Shown here: one piece after another, positions 15,408-23,593 of the stretch
How the letters are laid out: each line of letters starts with the position of its first letter
How positions within the stretch are numbered: position 1 is the stretch's first letter
Assembly (NCBI GenBank): GCA_024709145.1
Contig: JANJXG010000043.1
Location: 1-64,000, forward strand
DNA from: Bacteroidales bacterium
GTDB taxonomy: Bacteria; Bacteroidota; Bacteroidia; Bacteroidales; F082
Direction of reading: 5' to 3'
Length of the DNA: 64,000 nucleotides
The notes under the pieces: model-generated
Told to the model about the DNA's origin: nothing
The model's input: the letters and a program-made list of their open reading frames with translations, nothing else
Databases searched by the model: none
Translations under genes and position numbers: made by a program

Positions 15408-17936
15408 ATGGCAAAAAGCACAAATAAACTCAGGGCGAATGCATTAAAAGACACGGAGGAGATAGCCGATCCGGTGGTCATTGAAAAAGTAGTTGAGGAA
15501 CCAGCGCCCAAAAAAGCTAAAAAAACGCCCAGGACCCCTGTAAAAAAATGGAACCCCGATGCTCGTTGGATCAAGGCAACAGGTGTTTTCTTCATCCTGA
15601 TGGCAGCTTACCTGATGCTTGCATTCATATCTTTTTACCTGAACTGGTTTAACCAAATAACCGATGATTATTTTTCCGATCTGCCTATTGGCCTGGTGCT
15701 CACCGACACAGGAATGAAAATCAGCAACTGGTCGGGCAATATGGGAGCCTTTCTGTCTCAAATGCTTGTAAAAGACGGCTTCGGCATTGGCGCTGTTTAC
15801 ATCTCTTTTTTGCTTTTCGTTGCAGGTATCCGACTCACCTGGAAGAAAAAACTGATTACCGGATGGGGTGTTTGGAAATATGCCCTCATGAGCCTTGTGT
15901 GGCTACCATTGATGCTGGCCTTCATTTTTCCTTCCGATCCGCTGAATACACTTGGTGGTGTGGTGGGGCTATTCCTGCACCAATATATTGGCGCTGTGCT
16001 AGGAAAAGCAGGTCTTATCATCGCACTGATCTTTATTTTTGTACTCTTCCTGATCTTCACTTTTAGTTTTACTTTCCCTGCATGGAACAAAAAAACCGAT
16101 GATAGATTGGCAAAAAGTCCCTTGGAACCACTGAAAAATGCTACGGATAAATACAATACTGTAGAGTTTGCAGTGGATGAAGAGGAAGAAAATGATGAGC
16201 TTGTTTTTGTTGTATCGAAAAACAATGAAGATCCGAAAAACCGTGTTGTTGAGGATAAGTTTGTTGAGCTTGAGACCGATCTTCCGGAAGAACAACCACC
16301 CATTCCTCCCCTTCCAAAAACCGAAGAGGCTGCACTTGAGCTGAAGGTCAATCCTGTGATCGAAGAAAAAGCGAAAACAAAAGGATCTATCCCCCACCAG
16401 GGTCTCGACACAATTTTCGACCCTACCCTTGATTTGCCGGATTACAAACTACCGCCACTCGATTTGCTTAACCTTTATGGCGACGGCACCATCAATGTTG
16501 ACCGTGCGGAACTGGAAGCAAACAAAAACCGTATCGTTGAAACCCTTGGCAATTATGCTATTGGAATAGAAAAGATCAAGGCAACGATCGGGCCGACTGT
16601 CACACTCTATGAAATTGTCCCCGCTCCGGGAGTACGAATCTCCAGGATTAAAAATCTGGAAGATGACATAGCTCTCAGCCTGTCTGCCATCGGCATACGA
16701 ATCATTGCACCCATTCCCGGAAAAGGAACAGTTGGTATCGAAGTCCCGAACCTGAAACCTGAAATTGTTTCCATGCGTTCTATTTTAGGTTCAGAACGTT
16801 TCAGGTCGAGCCACTACGAGCTGCCATTTGGGATTGGAAAGACAATCGCAAACGAAAGTTTCGTTGCTGACCTCACCAAAATGCCGCACATCCTGATGGC
16901 AGGTGCCACAGGTCAGGGAAAATCTGTTGGCCTTAATGCCATCATCACTTCCCTGCTCTACAGCAAACATCCAGCGGAGCTTAAACTCGTTATGGTTGAC
17001 CCAAAGAAAGTGGAACTCAGTTTATTCAGCCGCATCGAAAGGCATTATCTCGCTAAATTACCCGACTCAGAAGAAGCGATCATCACGGATACACGGAAAG
17101 TGGTTCGCACACTCAATTCGCTAAGTATCGAAATGGATAACCGCTATGAGTTACTCAAAGATGCTCAGGTGAGAAACATTAAAGAATACAACGAAAAGTT
17201 CAAGGCCAGGAAACTCAACCCAATGGGTGGTCACCGATTCCTTCCATACATCGTTTTGGTTGTCGACGAATTTGCCGACCTCATTATGACTGCCGGAAAA
17301 GAAGTTGAAGGCCCGATTACCCGTCTTGCCCAGCTTGCACGCGCGGTTGGAATACACCTAATCATTGCAACCCAACGACCCTCGGTCAATATAATTACTG
17401 GTACCATAAAGGCTAACTTTCCTGCCAGGATTGCTTTCCGGGTGATTTCAAGAATCGACTCAAGAACAATACTCGACTCGGGTGGAGCTGACCAACTCGT
17501 GGGAAGGGGTGATATGCTCCTTTCGACAGGCAATGACCTCATCAGATTGCAGTGCGCTTTTATAGACACTCCAGAAGTTGAAAAACTGACTGAATACATC
17601 GGTTCACAGCGTGCTTATCCCGATGCCTATCACCTGCCCGAATACGCAGACGAGCAGGACGAAGTTGCAGCCGTTTTCGACGCATCGGAACGTGATGAGC
17701 TTTTTGAAGATGCCGCCCGAATTATCGTTCAAAACCAACAGGGGTCAACCTCTCTGTTGCAGCGAAAGCTGAAACTTGGTTATAACAGAGCCGGCAGAAT
17801 CATTGATCAGCTCGAGGCTGCCGGTATCGTCGGTCCATTTGAAGGATCAAAGGCCCGGGAAGTAAAAGTTGGAAACGAAATGGCTTTGGAACAATTTTTG
17901 AAAGATCTGGATGCGAAAAATCATTATAACTCATGA
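15408..17936 (+). CDS. ftsK: DNA translocase FtsK/SpoIIIE
   Basis: An 842-residue protein. The N-terminal 220 residues contain about four transmembrane helices that anchor it at the septum. An acidic linker (about 240-330) follows. The motor domain has Walker A GATGQGKSVG and Walker B IVLVVDEFADLI. The C-terminal winged-helix gamma domain (LLQRKLKLGYNRAGRIIDQL) reads polar KOPS-type sequences. It pumps chromosome ends apart and supports dimer resolution during division. The ATG of lolA overlaps its stop (ATGA), so ftsK, lolA and the DUF481 gene form one unit. Confidence 0.95.
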   Translation: MAKSTNKLRANALKDTEEIADPVVIEKVVEEPAPKKAKKTPRTPVKKWNPDARWIKATGVFFILMAAYLMLAFISFYLNWFNQITDDYFSDLPIGLVLTDTGMKISNWSGNMGAFLSQMLVKDGFGIGAVYISFLLFVAGIRLTWKKKLITGWGVWKYALMSLVWLPLMLAFIFPSDPLNTLGGVVGLFLHQYIGAVLGKAGLIIALIFIFVLFLIFTFSFTFPAWNKKTDDRLAKSPLEPLKNATDKYNTVEFAVDEEEENDELVFVVSKNNEDPKNRVVEDKFVELETDLPEEQPPIPPLPKTEEAALELKVNPVIEEKAKTKGSIPHQGLDTIFDPTLDLPDYKLPPLDLLNLYGDGTINVDRAELEANKNRIVETLGNYAIGIEKIKATIGPTVTLYEIVPAPGVRISRIKNLEDDIALSLSAIGIRIIAPIPGKGTVGIEVPNLKPEIVSMRSILGSERFRSSHYELPFGIGKTIANESFVADLTKMPHILMAGATGQGKSVGLNAIITSLLYSKHPAELKLVMVDPKKVELSLFSRIERHYLAKLPDSEEAIITDTRKVVRTLNSLSIEMDNRYELLKDAQVRNIKEYNEKFKARKLNPMGGHRFLPYIVLVVDEFADLIMTAGKEVEGPITRLAQLARAVGIHLIIATQRPSVNIITGTIKANFPARIAFRVISRIDSRTILDSGGADQLVGRGDMLLSTGNDLIRLQCAFIDTPEVEKLTEYIGSQRAYPDAYHLPEYADEQDEVAAVFDASERDELFEDAARIIVQNQQGSTSLLQRKLKLGYNRAGRIIDQLEAAGIVGPFEGSKAREVKVGNEMALEQFLKDLDAKNHYNS

Positions 17937-18568
17937 AAAAAATCCCACTCACACTCACTCTCCTTGGCCTGCTGGCCTTCACTTCTTTTGCCCAAAACAC
18001 CGCCGATGACCTGATAAAAAAGGTTGTTGACAAAACAAAATCTTATAAGAACCTGAAAATTGACTTCGTTTACACCATGCTCAATGAAAAAGCAGGCATC
18101 AATGAGTCAAAATCGGGACTTCTTTACCTCAATGATGATGCCTACAAAATTACCCTGGAAGGACAATTGGTCATTTCTGATGGTAAAACAGTGTGGACAT
18201 ATCTGGAAGATTCCAACGAAGTGATGGTCAGCAACGCCGGTGACGGTGAAGAAGCTATTACACCAAGTACCATGCTTACATCTTACTACAAAGACTACAA
18301 ATCAAGTTTTATTAACGACAAAGCCAATGCTGCCAAAGGACTCAAGACCATTGAACTAAAGCCGTCGGCGGGTAAAAAATTCTCAAAAATGCAGCTCGGA
18401 ATCCACGAAGCAAAACTTCAGCTCGTGAACCTGGCCATTTTTGATAATGGAGGAAATGTATTTATTTACGACCTTAGCAAGATGACGCCCGACAACAAAC
18501 TGACCCCCGATTTCTTTCAATTCGACGCAAAGAAATACCCTGGTGTTGAGGTGGTTGACATGAGATGA
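17933..18568 (+). CDS. lolA: LolA-like outer-membrane lipoprotein carrier protein
   Basis: A 211-residue protein with a Sec signal peptide (MKKIPLTLTLLGLLAFTSFA). The mature part has the LolA-fold pattern: TKSYKNLKIDFVYTM, SGLLYLNDDAYKITLEGQLV, ISDGKTVWTYLEDSNEVMV. It would carry lipoproteins across the periplasm; the many SusD and surface lipoproteins in this genome need such a carrier. It overlaps ftsK and the DUF481 gene by 4 bases at each end. Bacteroidota LolA sequences diverge from E. coli, so the call is by pattern. Confidence 0.85.
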   Translation: MKKIPLTLTLLGLLAFTSFAQNTADDLIKKVVDKTKSYKNLKIDFVYTMLNEKAGINESKSGLLYLNDDAYKITLEGQLVISDGKTVWTYLEDSNEVMVSNAGDGEEAITPSTMLTSYYKDYKSSFINDKANAAKGLKTIELKPSAGKKFSKMQLGIHEAKLQLVNLAIFDNGGNVFIYDLSKMTPDNKLTPDFFQFDAKKYPGVEVVDMR

Positions 18569-19344
18569 AACGCCTGCTGCTTATCATACCGGGAATCCTC
18601 TTCTTCCTTTATTCCCAAAGTCAGATCAATACAGAGCGATATTACCAGGACTCAAACAAAGCAGGTTTTATTTTTAACAACTCGCTTGGCTTCAATTTTT
18701 CAAGAGGAAACACCAATGATCTTGAACTGATCGAGAATTTTCGCGTTGATTATAAAGGAAGTAGCAGAGATTATCTGCTCATTATCGAATATGAATTCAA
18801 ATCAAAAGAAAAAAGTAAAACTTCCAACAACGGCTTTATTCACTTGAGAGCAATTCAAAAGCTTCCCAATCAGGACTTTCTCCTCGCCGAAGCATACTCT
18901 CAGTTTCAGTTCGATCAATTTATTCTCCTAAGCAGCAGATATCTGGCTGGTGGTGGTCTTCGGCTAAATCCACTGGCATCAATCGACACCTCCAATCATC
19001 CGGCAAAAAACCTTAAAGCCTTTTTGGGTACAGGATTTTTCTACGAATTGGAACACTATGATGTTGAAAATAATCCTACAAAACATACTGTGAGGTGGTC
19101 AAGCTACCTTTCTTTGATTTATGCACCAGCAAAACACCTGAGCCTCAATATTGTGAATTACATTCAGCCTGCCATCAATCACTTTGAAAACTACCGCTAC
19201 ACACTCAATCTTAATATGAGTACACTCATAACCAATAAATTATTTTATGACATTCAACTTTCCTTTATCCATCGCTCGATTCCTGTTGGAGGTAAAAAAC
19301 CGGATGATCTGGAAATAAAAAACACATTCAGAATCAAGTTTTGA
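18565..19344 (+). CDS. DUF481-family outer-membrane beta-barrel protein
   Basis: A 259-residue protein with signal peptide (MKRLLLIIPGILFFLYSQSQ). The rest has alternating hydrophobic strands rich in Tyr, Phe and Asn (FIFNNSLGFNFSRGNTNDLE, LSSRYLAGGGLRLNPLA) and ends in Phe (NTFRIKF), as outer-membrane barrels do. It resembles DUF481/YdiY-like proteins. Function unknown. Its start overlaps the lolA stop by 4 bases. Confidence 0.75.
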   Translation: MKRLLLIIPGILFFLYSQSQINTERYYQDSNKAGFIFNNSLGFNFSRGNTNDLELIENFRVDYKGSSRDYLLIIEYEFKSKEKSKTSNNGFIHLRAIQKLPNQDFLLAEAYSQFQFDQFILLSSRYLAGGGLRLNPLASIDTSNHPAKNLKAFLGTGFFYELEHYDVENNPTKHTVRWSSYLSLIYAPAKHLSLNIVNYIQPAINHFENYRYTLNLNMSTLITNKLFYDIQLSFIHRSIPVGGKKPDDLEIKNTFRIKF

Positions 19345-19370
19345 TTGACAAGAGATAAAACACCAATCCT

Positions 19371-20069
19371 ATGCAAAAAAACGAAAGTAAAACATCCATT
19401 AAAAACTGGGCCGACGACGATAAGCCGCGGGAAAAGATGATTCTTAAAGGAAAGGGATCCTTAAGCGATGCCGAGCTGATCGCCATTTTAATTGGTTCAG
19501 GTAGTAACGAGGAATCAGCCGTTGAACTGGCAAGACGCATTTTGCGCAGCTGCGAAGGCAACCTCGTTGAGCTTTCGCGCCTTAGCCTGAACCAGTTAAT
19601 GAAATTTAAGGGTATCGGCGCTGCTAAGGCAGTGAGCATTATAGCCGCACTCGAGCTTGGCAAACGCCGAAGGTCAGCAGAGGCCCGTGAAAGGCAACTT
19701 ATCAGAACCAGCAATGACGCTTTTGAGCTATTTTACGTTCATGCAGTGGATCAACCTTATGAAAAGTTTTGGGTAATGATGCTCGATCAGGCAAATAAGG
19801 TAATATCGATCGCTGAAGTAAGCGAGGGAGGGATGACAGGCACCGTGGCTGATCCAAAGAAAATTTTTAAGATCGCCCTTGAAAGCAATGCCTGTAACAT
19901 TATTGTTTGTCATAACCATCCCTCCGGGCAACTGAAGCCAAGCGAAGCCGATATGGCTATCACCAATAAACTGAAACGATCAGGCGAGGCCCTTGATGTG
20001 AGGCTTCTTGATCATCTCATTATTGGAAATGATAGTTTTTTCAGTTTTGCTGATGAGGGGATGCTATAA
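19371..20069 (+). CDS. radC: RadC family JAB/MPN-domain protein
   Basis: A 232-residue protein. An N-terminal UPF0758 segment (KPREKMILKGKGSLSDAELI) and helix-hairpin-helix (LMKFKGIGAAKAVSI) precede the JAMM metalloprotease-like domain (about 110-232) with CHNHPSGQLKPSEAD, the zinc-binding His-x-His and Asp. Despite the RadC name, a repair role is not well supported in the literature; the biochemical function remains unclear. It lies 26 bases after the DUF481 gene and may be read from the same operon. Confidence 0.9.
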   Translation: MQKNESKTSIKNWADDDKPREKMILKGKGSLSDAELIAILIGSGSNEESAVELARRILRSCEGNLVELSRLSLNQLMKFKGIGAAKAVSIIAALELGKRRRSAEARERQLIRTSNDAFELFYVHAVDQPYEKFWVMMLDQANKVISIAEVSEGGMTGTVADPKKIFKIALESNACNIIVCHNHPSGQLKPSEADMAITNKLKRSGEALDVRLLDHLIIGNDSFFSFADEGML

Positions 20070-20165
20070 GGTTCATCCGTTAAAGAAATTAATTAATTGG
20101 TAAGTTGAAAGTTCCTTGCCAGGCAGAATGAATTGATTGCTAAAGAAATATTCGATCAAAAACAC

Positions 20166-20195
20166 TTGCAGATTGAAAAAAAACCACTACTTTTG
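20166..20195 (+). promoter_or_regulatory. Promoter of the rpsF-rpsR-rplI operon
   Basis: TTG at 20166-20168, a 19-base spacer, then TACTTTTG at 20188-20195. Both elements match the Bacteroidota consensus. The leader to the rpsF ATG is about 40 bases. Confidence 0.8.
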
Positions 20196-20239
20196 CACTC
20201 CATTTTGTAAATCATTATCGTAAATTTAAATTATTAATT

Positions 20240-20596
20240 ATGAACCAGTACGAAACCGTTTTCATTGTAACTCCCGTTTTGTCTGAAGAACAGATGAAGG
20301 AAGCGGTAAAAAAGTATCAGGACTACCTGAGAGACAATGGTGCTGACATCGTTCACGAAGAGCACTGGGGCATGCGAAAGCTCGCCTATCCTATTCAAAA
20401 AAAGTCAACAGGATTCTATCACCTCATTGAATACAGAGCTGATGGTACCCTGATTGCTGACGTTGAAACACAGCTCAAACGCGATGAGCGCATCATTCGA
20501 TTTTTAACCGTCAAACTCGATAAACATGCTGTTGCATACAACGAGAAAAAGCGCAAAAAATCAAAAGATGCTGCCACCGAAAAAAGTGAAGCCTAA
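20240..20596 (+). CDS. rpsF: 30S ribosomal protein S6
   Basis: A 118-residue protein starting [20 protein letters not shown], with [20 protein letters not shown] and [10 protein letters not shown], which are S6 signatures. The tail is basic ([17 protein letters not shown]). S6 binds the central domain of 16S rRNA with S18, encoded 35 bases downstream. It is the first gene of a three-gene ribosomal operon with a clear promoter. Confidence 0.97.
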   Translation: MNQYETVFIVTPVLSEEQMKEAVKKYQDYLRDNGADIVHEEHWGMRKLAYPIQKKSTGFYHLIEYRADGTLIADVETQLKRDERIIRFLTVKLDKHAVAYNEKKRKKSKDAATEKSEA

Positions 20597-20631
20597 GCTT
20601 CAGAATCAGTAACCATTTAAAAGATTAAACA

Positions 20632-20901
20632 ATGGCACAAGGAAGTACAGAAATTAAATATTTGACCCCGATAGCAGTTGACACAAAAAAGAAAAAATAC
20701 TGCAGGTTCAAAAAAAATCGCATCAAATACATCGACTATAAGGATGCAGATTTTCTGTTGAAGTTTGTAAATGAGCAGGGCAAGTTATTGCCAAGACGCA
20801 TTACCGGAACTTCAACCAAGTTTCAAAAAAAGGTAGCACAGGCTGTTAAGAGAGCGCGTCATCTCTCATTAATGCCTTATGTAGCAGATTTATTAAAATA
20901 A
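20632..20901 (+). CDS. rpsR: 30S ribosomal protein S18
   Basis: An 89-residue protein with [20 protein letters not shown] and [20 protein letters not shown], then [12 protein letters not shown], diagnostic of S18. It forms a heterodimer with S6 on the 30S platform. Confidence 0.97.
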   Translation: MAQGSTEIKYLTPIAVDTKKKKYCRFKKNRIKYIDYKDADFLLKFVNEQGKLLPRRITGTSTKFQKKVAQAVKRARHLSLMPYVADLLK

Positions 20902-20916
20902 AGGAGGAGCGTAAAC

Positions 20917-21366
20917 ATGGAAGTCATTCTTAAACAAGACGTAAACAATTTGGGTTTCACCCACGATATCGTCGCAGTAAAAGATGGTTACGCACGTAAT
21001 TATCTCATCCCTAAGGGTTTGGCTATTATCGCCAATGAAACGAACAGGAAAATTCTTGCCGAGCTGAAAAAACAGCAGGCTTTCAAAGCTGATAAGATTA
21101 AAGGTGAAGCGCTCACGATTGCCAAAGCACTCGAAGGTCTTAGCCTTCGCATTGCTGCCAAAGCAGGCGCTTCAGGAAAAATCTTCGGATCAGTTAATTC
21201 GGTTCAGATAGCCAATGCCATCAAGGAGGCCAGAAACATTGAAATCGACCGCAAGAAGATTCACCTCAACGAAGAGTCAATCAAAGAGCTCGGCAATTAC
21301 AAAGCAAAAGTTAAGTTACATAAAGAAGTTCAATTTGAAATTGATTTCGAAGTATTTGCTGAATAA
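20917..21366 (+). CDS. rplI: 50S ribosomal protein L9
   Basis: A 149-residue protein: MEVILKQDVNNLGFTHDIVA and VKDGYARNYLIPKGLA form the N-terminal rRNA-binding domain, a long helix follows, and the C-terminal domain has GKIFGSVNSVQIANAI. An unusually strong Shine-Dalgarno sequence (AAAGGAGGAG, 20901-20910) precedes the ATG; most genes in this window lack one. Confidence 0.97.
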   Translation: MEVILKQDVNNLGFTHDIVAVKDGYARNYLIPKGLAIIANETNRKILAELKKQQAFKADKIKGEALTIAKALEGLSLRIAAKAGASGKIFGSVNSVQIANAIKEARNIEIDRKKIHLNEESIKELGNYKAKVKLHKEVQFEIDFEVFAE

Positions 21367-21385
21367 ATGTCAAAAAAACGTATTT

Positions 21386-21419
21386 TTAAACCTGATTTCA
21401 CCTGAAATCAGGTTTTTTT
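21386..21419 (+). terminator. Intrinsic terminator of the ribosomal operon
   Basis: Stem AAACCTGATTTC/GAAATCAGGTTT with a 4-base loop, followed by seven T (21413-21419). The T-tract ends exactly where the ATG of the next gene begins (21420), leaving that gene no independent leader. Confidence 0.8.
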
Positions 21420-22190
21420 ATGCTGTCAAAAAATAGGATTAAATTCATTAGGAGTCTGAACATCAATAAGTTCAGGTACGATAATAAAGCCTTTGTGGTT
21501 GAAGGGTTCAAATCTATCCACGAACTCATGCACAGCAATCTCACCATCGAAATGCTTTATCTGACTGTTGAAGCAAATGAAATTTTTCGAACAGCACGAT
21601 CAGGTTTAAAAACCGAAATAATCACCGGGAAAGCCATGAAGCAAATCAGCCAAATGCCAACACCACCTGGTATTCTGGCAATTGTTGCCATGCCTGATAC
21701 AAGCATCGATCCAGCTACCCTGAGAGGTCAGCTATCACTAGTGTTGGATGGCATCAGCGATCCGGGTAATCTGGGAACGATCATCCGCACTGCCGACTGG
21801 TTTGGAATAAGAAATATCATTTGCAGTGAAGATACTGTTGACCCTTTTCATCCCAAAGTTGTTCAGTCGACCATGGGCTCATTATTTCGTGTTCAAATCA
21901 CGAATACTTCTCTTGATACTTTTTTAAGCAAGTCATCTTCGTTTGGGTTGGCGATCTACGGTGCGGTATTGGACGGCCAGAGTATTTATCAGGAAAACCT
22001 TCAAACCAGCTCCTCACTTATCGTTATCGGCAGTGAATCGCACGGAATCAGACCGGCTGTTTTACCTTTTATCGAACGTCCGCTTACGATACCACTTCCT
22101 ACCACCAAAACAACTTCCGGTAATCCTGAATCATTGAATGCCTCCATTGCAGCAGCCATCATCATGGCCGAATTCAGGCGACCAGTCTGA
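21420..22190 (+). CDS. TrmH/SpoU-family RNA 2'-O-methyltransferase
   Basis: A 256-residue protein. The N-terminal substrate-binding domain starts MLSKNRIKFIRSLNINKFRY and FVVEGFKSIHELM. The SPOUT domain has the three knot motifs ISDPGNLGTIIRTADWFGI, VIGSESHGIR and IPLPTTKTTSGNPESLNASI. It methylates ribose 2'-OH in rRNA or tRNA using S-adenosylmethionine. The start is fixed by the family N-terminus. It directly abuts the terminator hairpin of the ribosomal operon, so expression may depend on readthrough. Confidence 0.92.
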   Translation: MLSKNRIKFIRSLNINKFRYDNKAFVVEGFKSIHELMHSNLTIEMLYLTVEANEIFRTARSGLKTEIITGKAMKQISQMPTPPGILAIVAMPDTSIDPATLRGQLSLVLDGISDPGNLGTIIRTADWFGIRNIICSEDTVDPFHPKVVQSTMGSLFRVQITNTSLDTFLSKSSSFGLAIYGAVLDGQSIYQENLQTSSSLIVIGSESHGIRPAVLPFIERPLTIPLPTTKTTSGNPESLNASIAAAIIMAEFRRPV

Positions 22191-22267
22191 GTCAGAGATA
22201 ATCATACATCAAGCAAATTCTTAACAAATTTTATCTCCCAAGTAAACAGTTCAAGCTGACAAAATCC

Positions 22268-22275
22268 TATTTTTG
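22268..22275 (+). promoter_or_regulatory. -7 box for the NqrM-like gene
   Basis: TATTTTTG is a perfect TAnnTTTG match ending 12 bases before the ATG at 22288. Its position rules out the longer TTG start at 22273, which would lie inside the promoter. No clear -33 element. Confidence 0.5.
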
Positions 22276-22287
22276 CAAAAAAAAGAT

Positions 22288-22494
22288 ATGTTTCTCAAGC
22301 TTATTATACTCAGCATCCTTATCGTTGGTATCGCGATGGCAGGCTTTGCCATTAAAATGTTCTTTTTGAAAAACGGAGAATTCAAAAAACAATGTAGCAG
22401 TACTGCACCCAACGGGCAAAAAATTGGATGTGCCTGTGGCGGTGGTGAAGGCAGCTGCGAAAGAAAAACCAGTGAGGCAAGCCACACTCATTGA
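22288..22494 (+). CDS. Small Cys-rich membrane protein, NqrM-like (Na+-NQR maturation)
   Basis: A 68-residue protein: one transmembrane helix (MFLKLIILSILIVGIAMAGF) then a cytoplasmic-type tail with four cysteines arranged C-x11-C-x-C-x6-C (QCSSTAPNGQKIGCACGGGE, then GSCERK). This resembles NqrM (DUF539), a small membrane protein with four Cys needed for iron-centre assembly in the Vibrio Na+-NQR. The call is strengthened by position: the gene ends 8 bases from the 3' end of apbE, which follows nqrABCDEF. Bacteroidota versions diverge from Vibrio, so this is an inference from pattern and context. Confidence 0.7.
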   Translation: MFLKLIILSILIVGIAMAGFAIKMFFLKNGEFKKQCSSTAPNGQKIGCACGGGEGSCERKTSEASHTH

Positions 22495-22502
22495 GGCGGT
22501 TT

Positions 22503-23510
22503 CTATTCGGCTACCATCAGCTTTTTCATGCCCTCGGTCGCAAAAGTTTCGTAGGTATGGTTTTCTGACCAATAAATAAAAAAGGCATCTACATCCGGAA
22601 GCTGTTCAAGCAATTGTTTCGATTCCTCGAGTCCCATCACTAAAAATGCTGTTGCCAATGCATCAGCAAGGGCCGCACTTTTTGCTTTCACTGTCACACT
22701 GAGCAAGTTGTGATCAACAGGATAACCAGTCTTCGGACTAATGGCATGCGAATACCGTTTACCATCCTTCTCAAAATACTTTCGGTAACTTCCTGAAGTT
22801 GCCAGTCCTTCATTTTCAAGGGTTAATACCTCTTGGATACTCCTGTCGTCGGTACTTTTCTCTGATGGCTTTTCGATTCCCACACGCCAGGCAGAACCAT
22901 CGGGTTTTTTGTTTCTCGCAACTATTTCGCCTCCAACATCAATCAAAAAGTGTTTGACACCTTTTGAATCCAGGAAATCAGCGATCAAATCAACCGTATA
23001 GCCCTGTGCAACAGCATTGAAATCGAAACGCATTCCAATCTGGTCGAATTTAATGTTGCCTCCTGCCAGATGTACCTTACGGAAGTCAACAAGTTTTCTA
23101 AGGCTATCAACCTGCAAGGAAGTCATTTCAATTCTGTTTTTGCGATGAAAACCCCATGCCTGAGCAAGCGGACCAATCGTAAAATCGAAATATCCGTTTG
23201 TCAGTACACTTACCTCCTTAGATATGATAAAGTTAGCCTTAAAAATTGAATCCAGCACCACAGTGGAATCTCCGGCATTCACCCTCGAAATAATAGAATT
23301 GTCGATCCAAAGTGACACTGACTCATCCACCGCCTTGAGCAAAGAGTCGATGTTGGATTGGAAATTACGTTGCTGCCCATCGAAATAGGTTATCGCATAA
23401 TAGGTTCCCTGCGCCTCTCCTGCCAGATTAAACCGTTGTAGGTCTTTCACTGGTTTGCAGGAAACGAACATCAGCAAAAACAAGACAGGAGGTAGGATAG
23501 TTTTTTTCAT
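22503..23510 (-). CDS. apbE: FAD:protein FMN transferase ApbE
   Basis: A 335-residue lipoprotein (signal LPPVLFLLMFVSCKPVK, lipobox Cys). Motifs are GTYYAITYF, DFNAVAQGYTVDLIADFL, FLIDVGGEIVARNKKPDG, and HAISPKTGYPVDHNLLSVTV with metal- and FAD-binding residues. ApbE splits FAD and attaches FMN through a phosphoester bond to Thr in the Dxx(S/T)GAT motifs of NqrB and NqrC. Both targets are encoded just upstream in the same direction. A terminator separates it from nqrF, and a -7 box within the terminator T-tract may give it its own promoter. Confidence 0.93.
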   Translation of the reverse strand: MKKTILPPVLFLLMFVSCKPVKDLQRFNLAGEAQGTYYAITYFDGQQRNFQSNIDSLLKAVDESVSLWIDNSIISRVNAGDSTVVLDSIFKANFIISKEVSVLTNGYFDFTIGPLAQAWGFHRKNRIEMTSLQVDSLRKLVDFRKVHLAGGNIKFDQIGMRFDFNAVAQGYTVDLIADFLDSKGVKHFLIDVGGEIVARNKKPDGSAWRVGIEKPSEKSTDDRSIQEVLTLENEGLATSGSYRKYFEKDGKRYSHAISPKTGYPVDHNLLSVTVKAKSAALADALATAFLVMGLEESKQLLEQLPDVDAFFIYWSENHTYETFATEGMKKLMVAE

Positions 23511-23529
23511 TTGCCTGTTATGAAGGTTG

Positions 23530-23537
23530 CAAAAATA
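23530..23537 (-). promoter_or_regulatory. Candidate -7 box of apbE inside the nqr terminator T-tract
   Basis: Minus-strand TATTTTTG matches TAnnTTTG and lies 20 bases before the apbE ATG. It is also part of the T-rich tail after the nqr terminator stem. No -33 TTG is seen. Confidence 0.4.
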
Positions 23538-23563
23538 GAAAAATCGGCTGTAGCAGCCGATTT
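23532..23563 (-). terminator. Intrinsic terminator after nqrF
   Basis: Stem AAATCGGCTG/CAGCCGATTT with a 3-base loop (23541-23563). On the minus strand it is followed by TTCTATTTTT. It lies about 30 bases beyond the nqrF stop. Confidence 0.8.
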
Positions 23564-23593
23564 TTCTTTACCGCTTTTGCAAAGCAGCCAGGA

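Noticed and set aside
22273-22287. TTG start for the NqrM-like protein
   Set aside because: It lies inside the TATTTTTG promoter box; the ATG at 22288 starts directly with the membrane helix.
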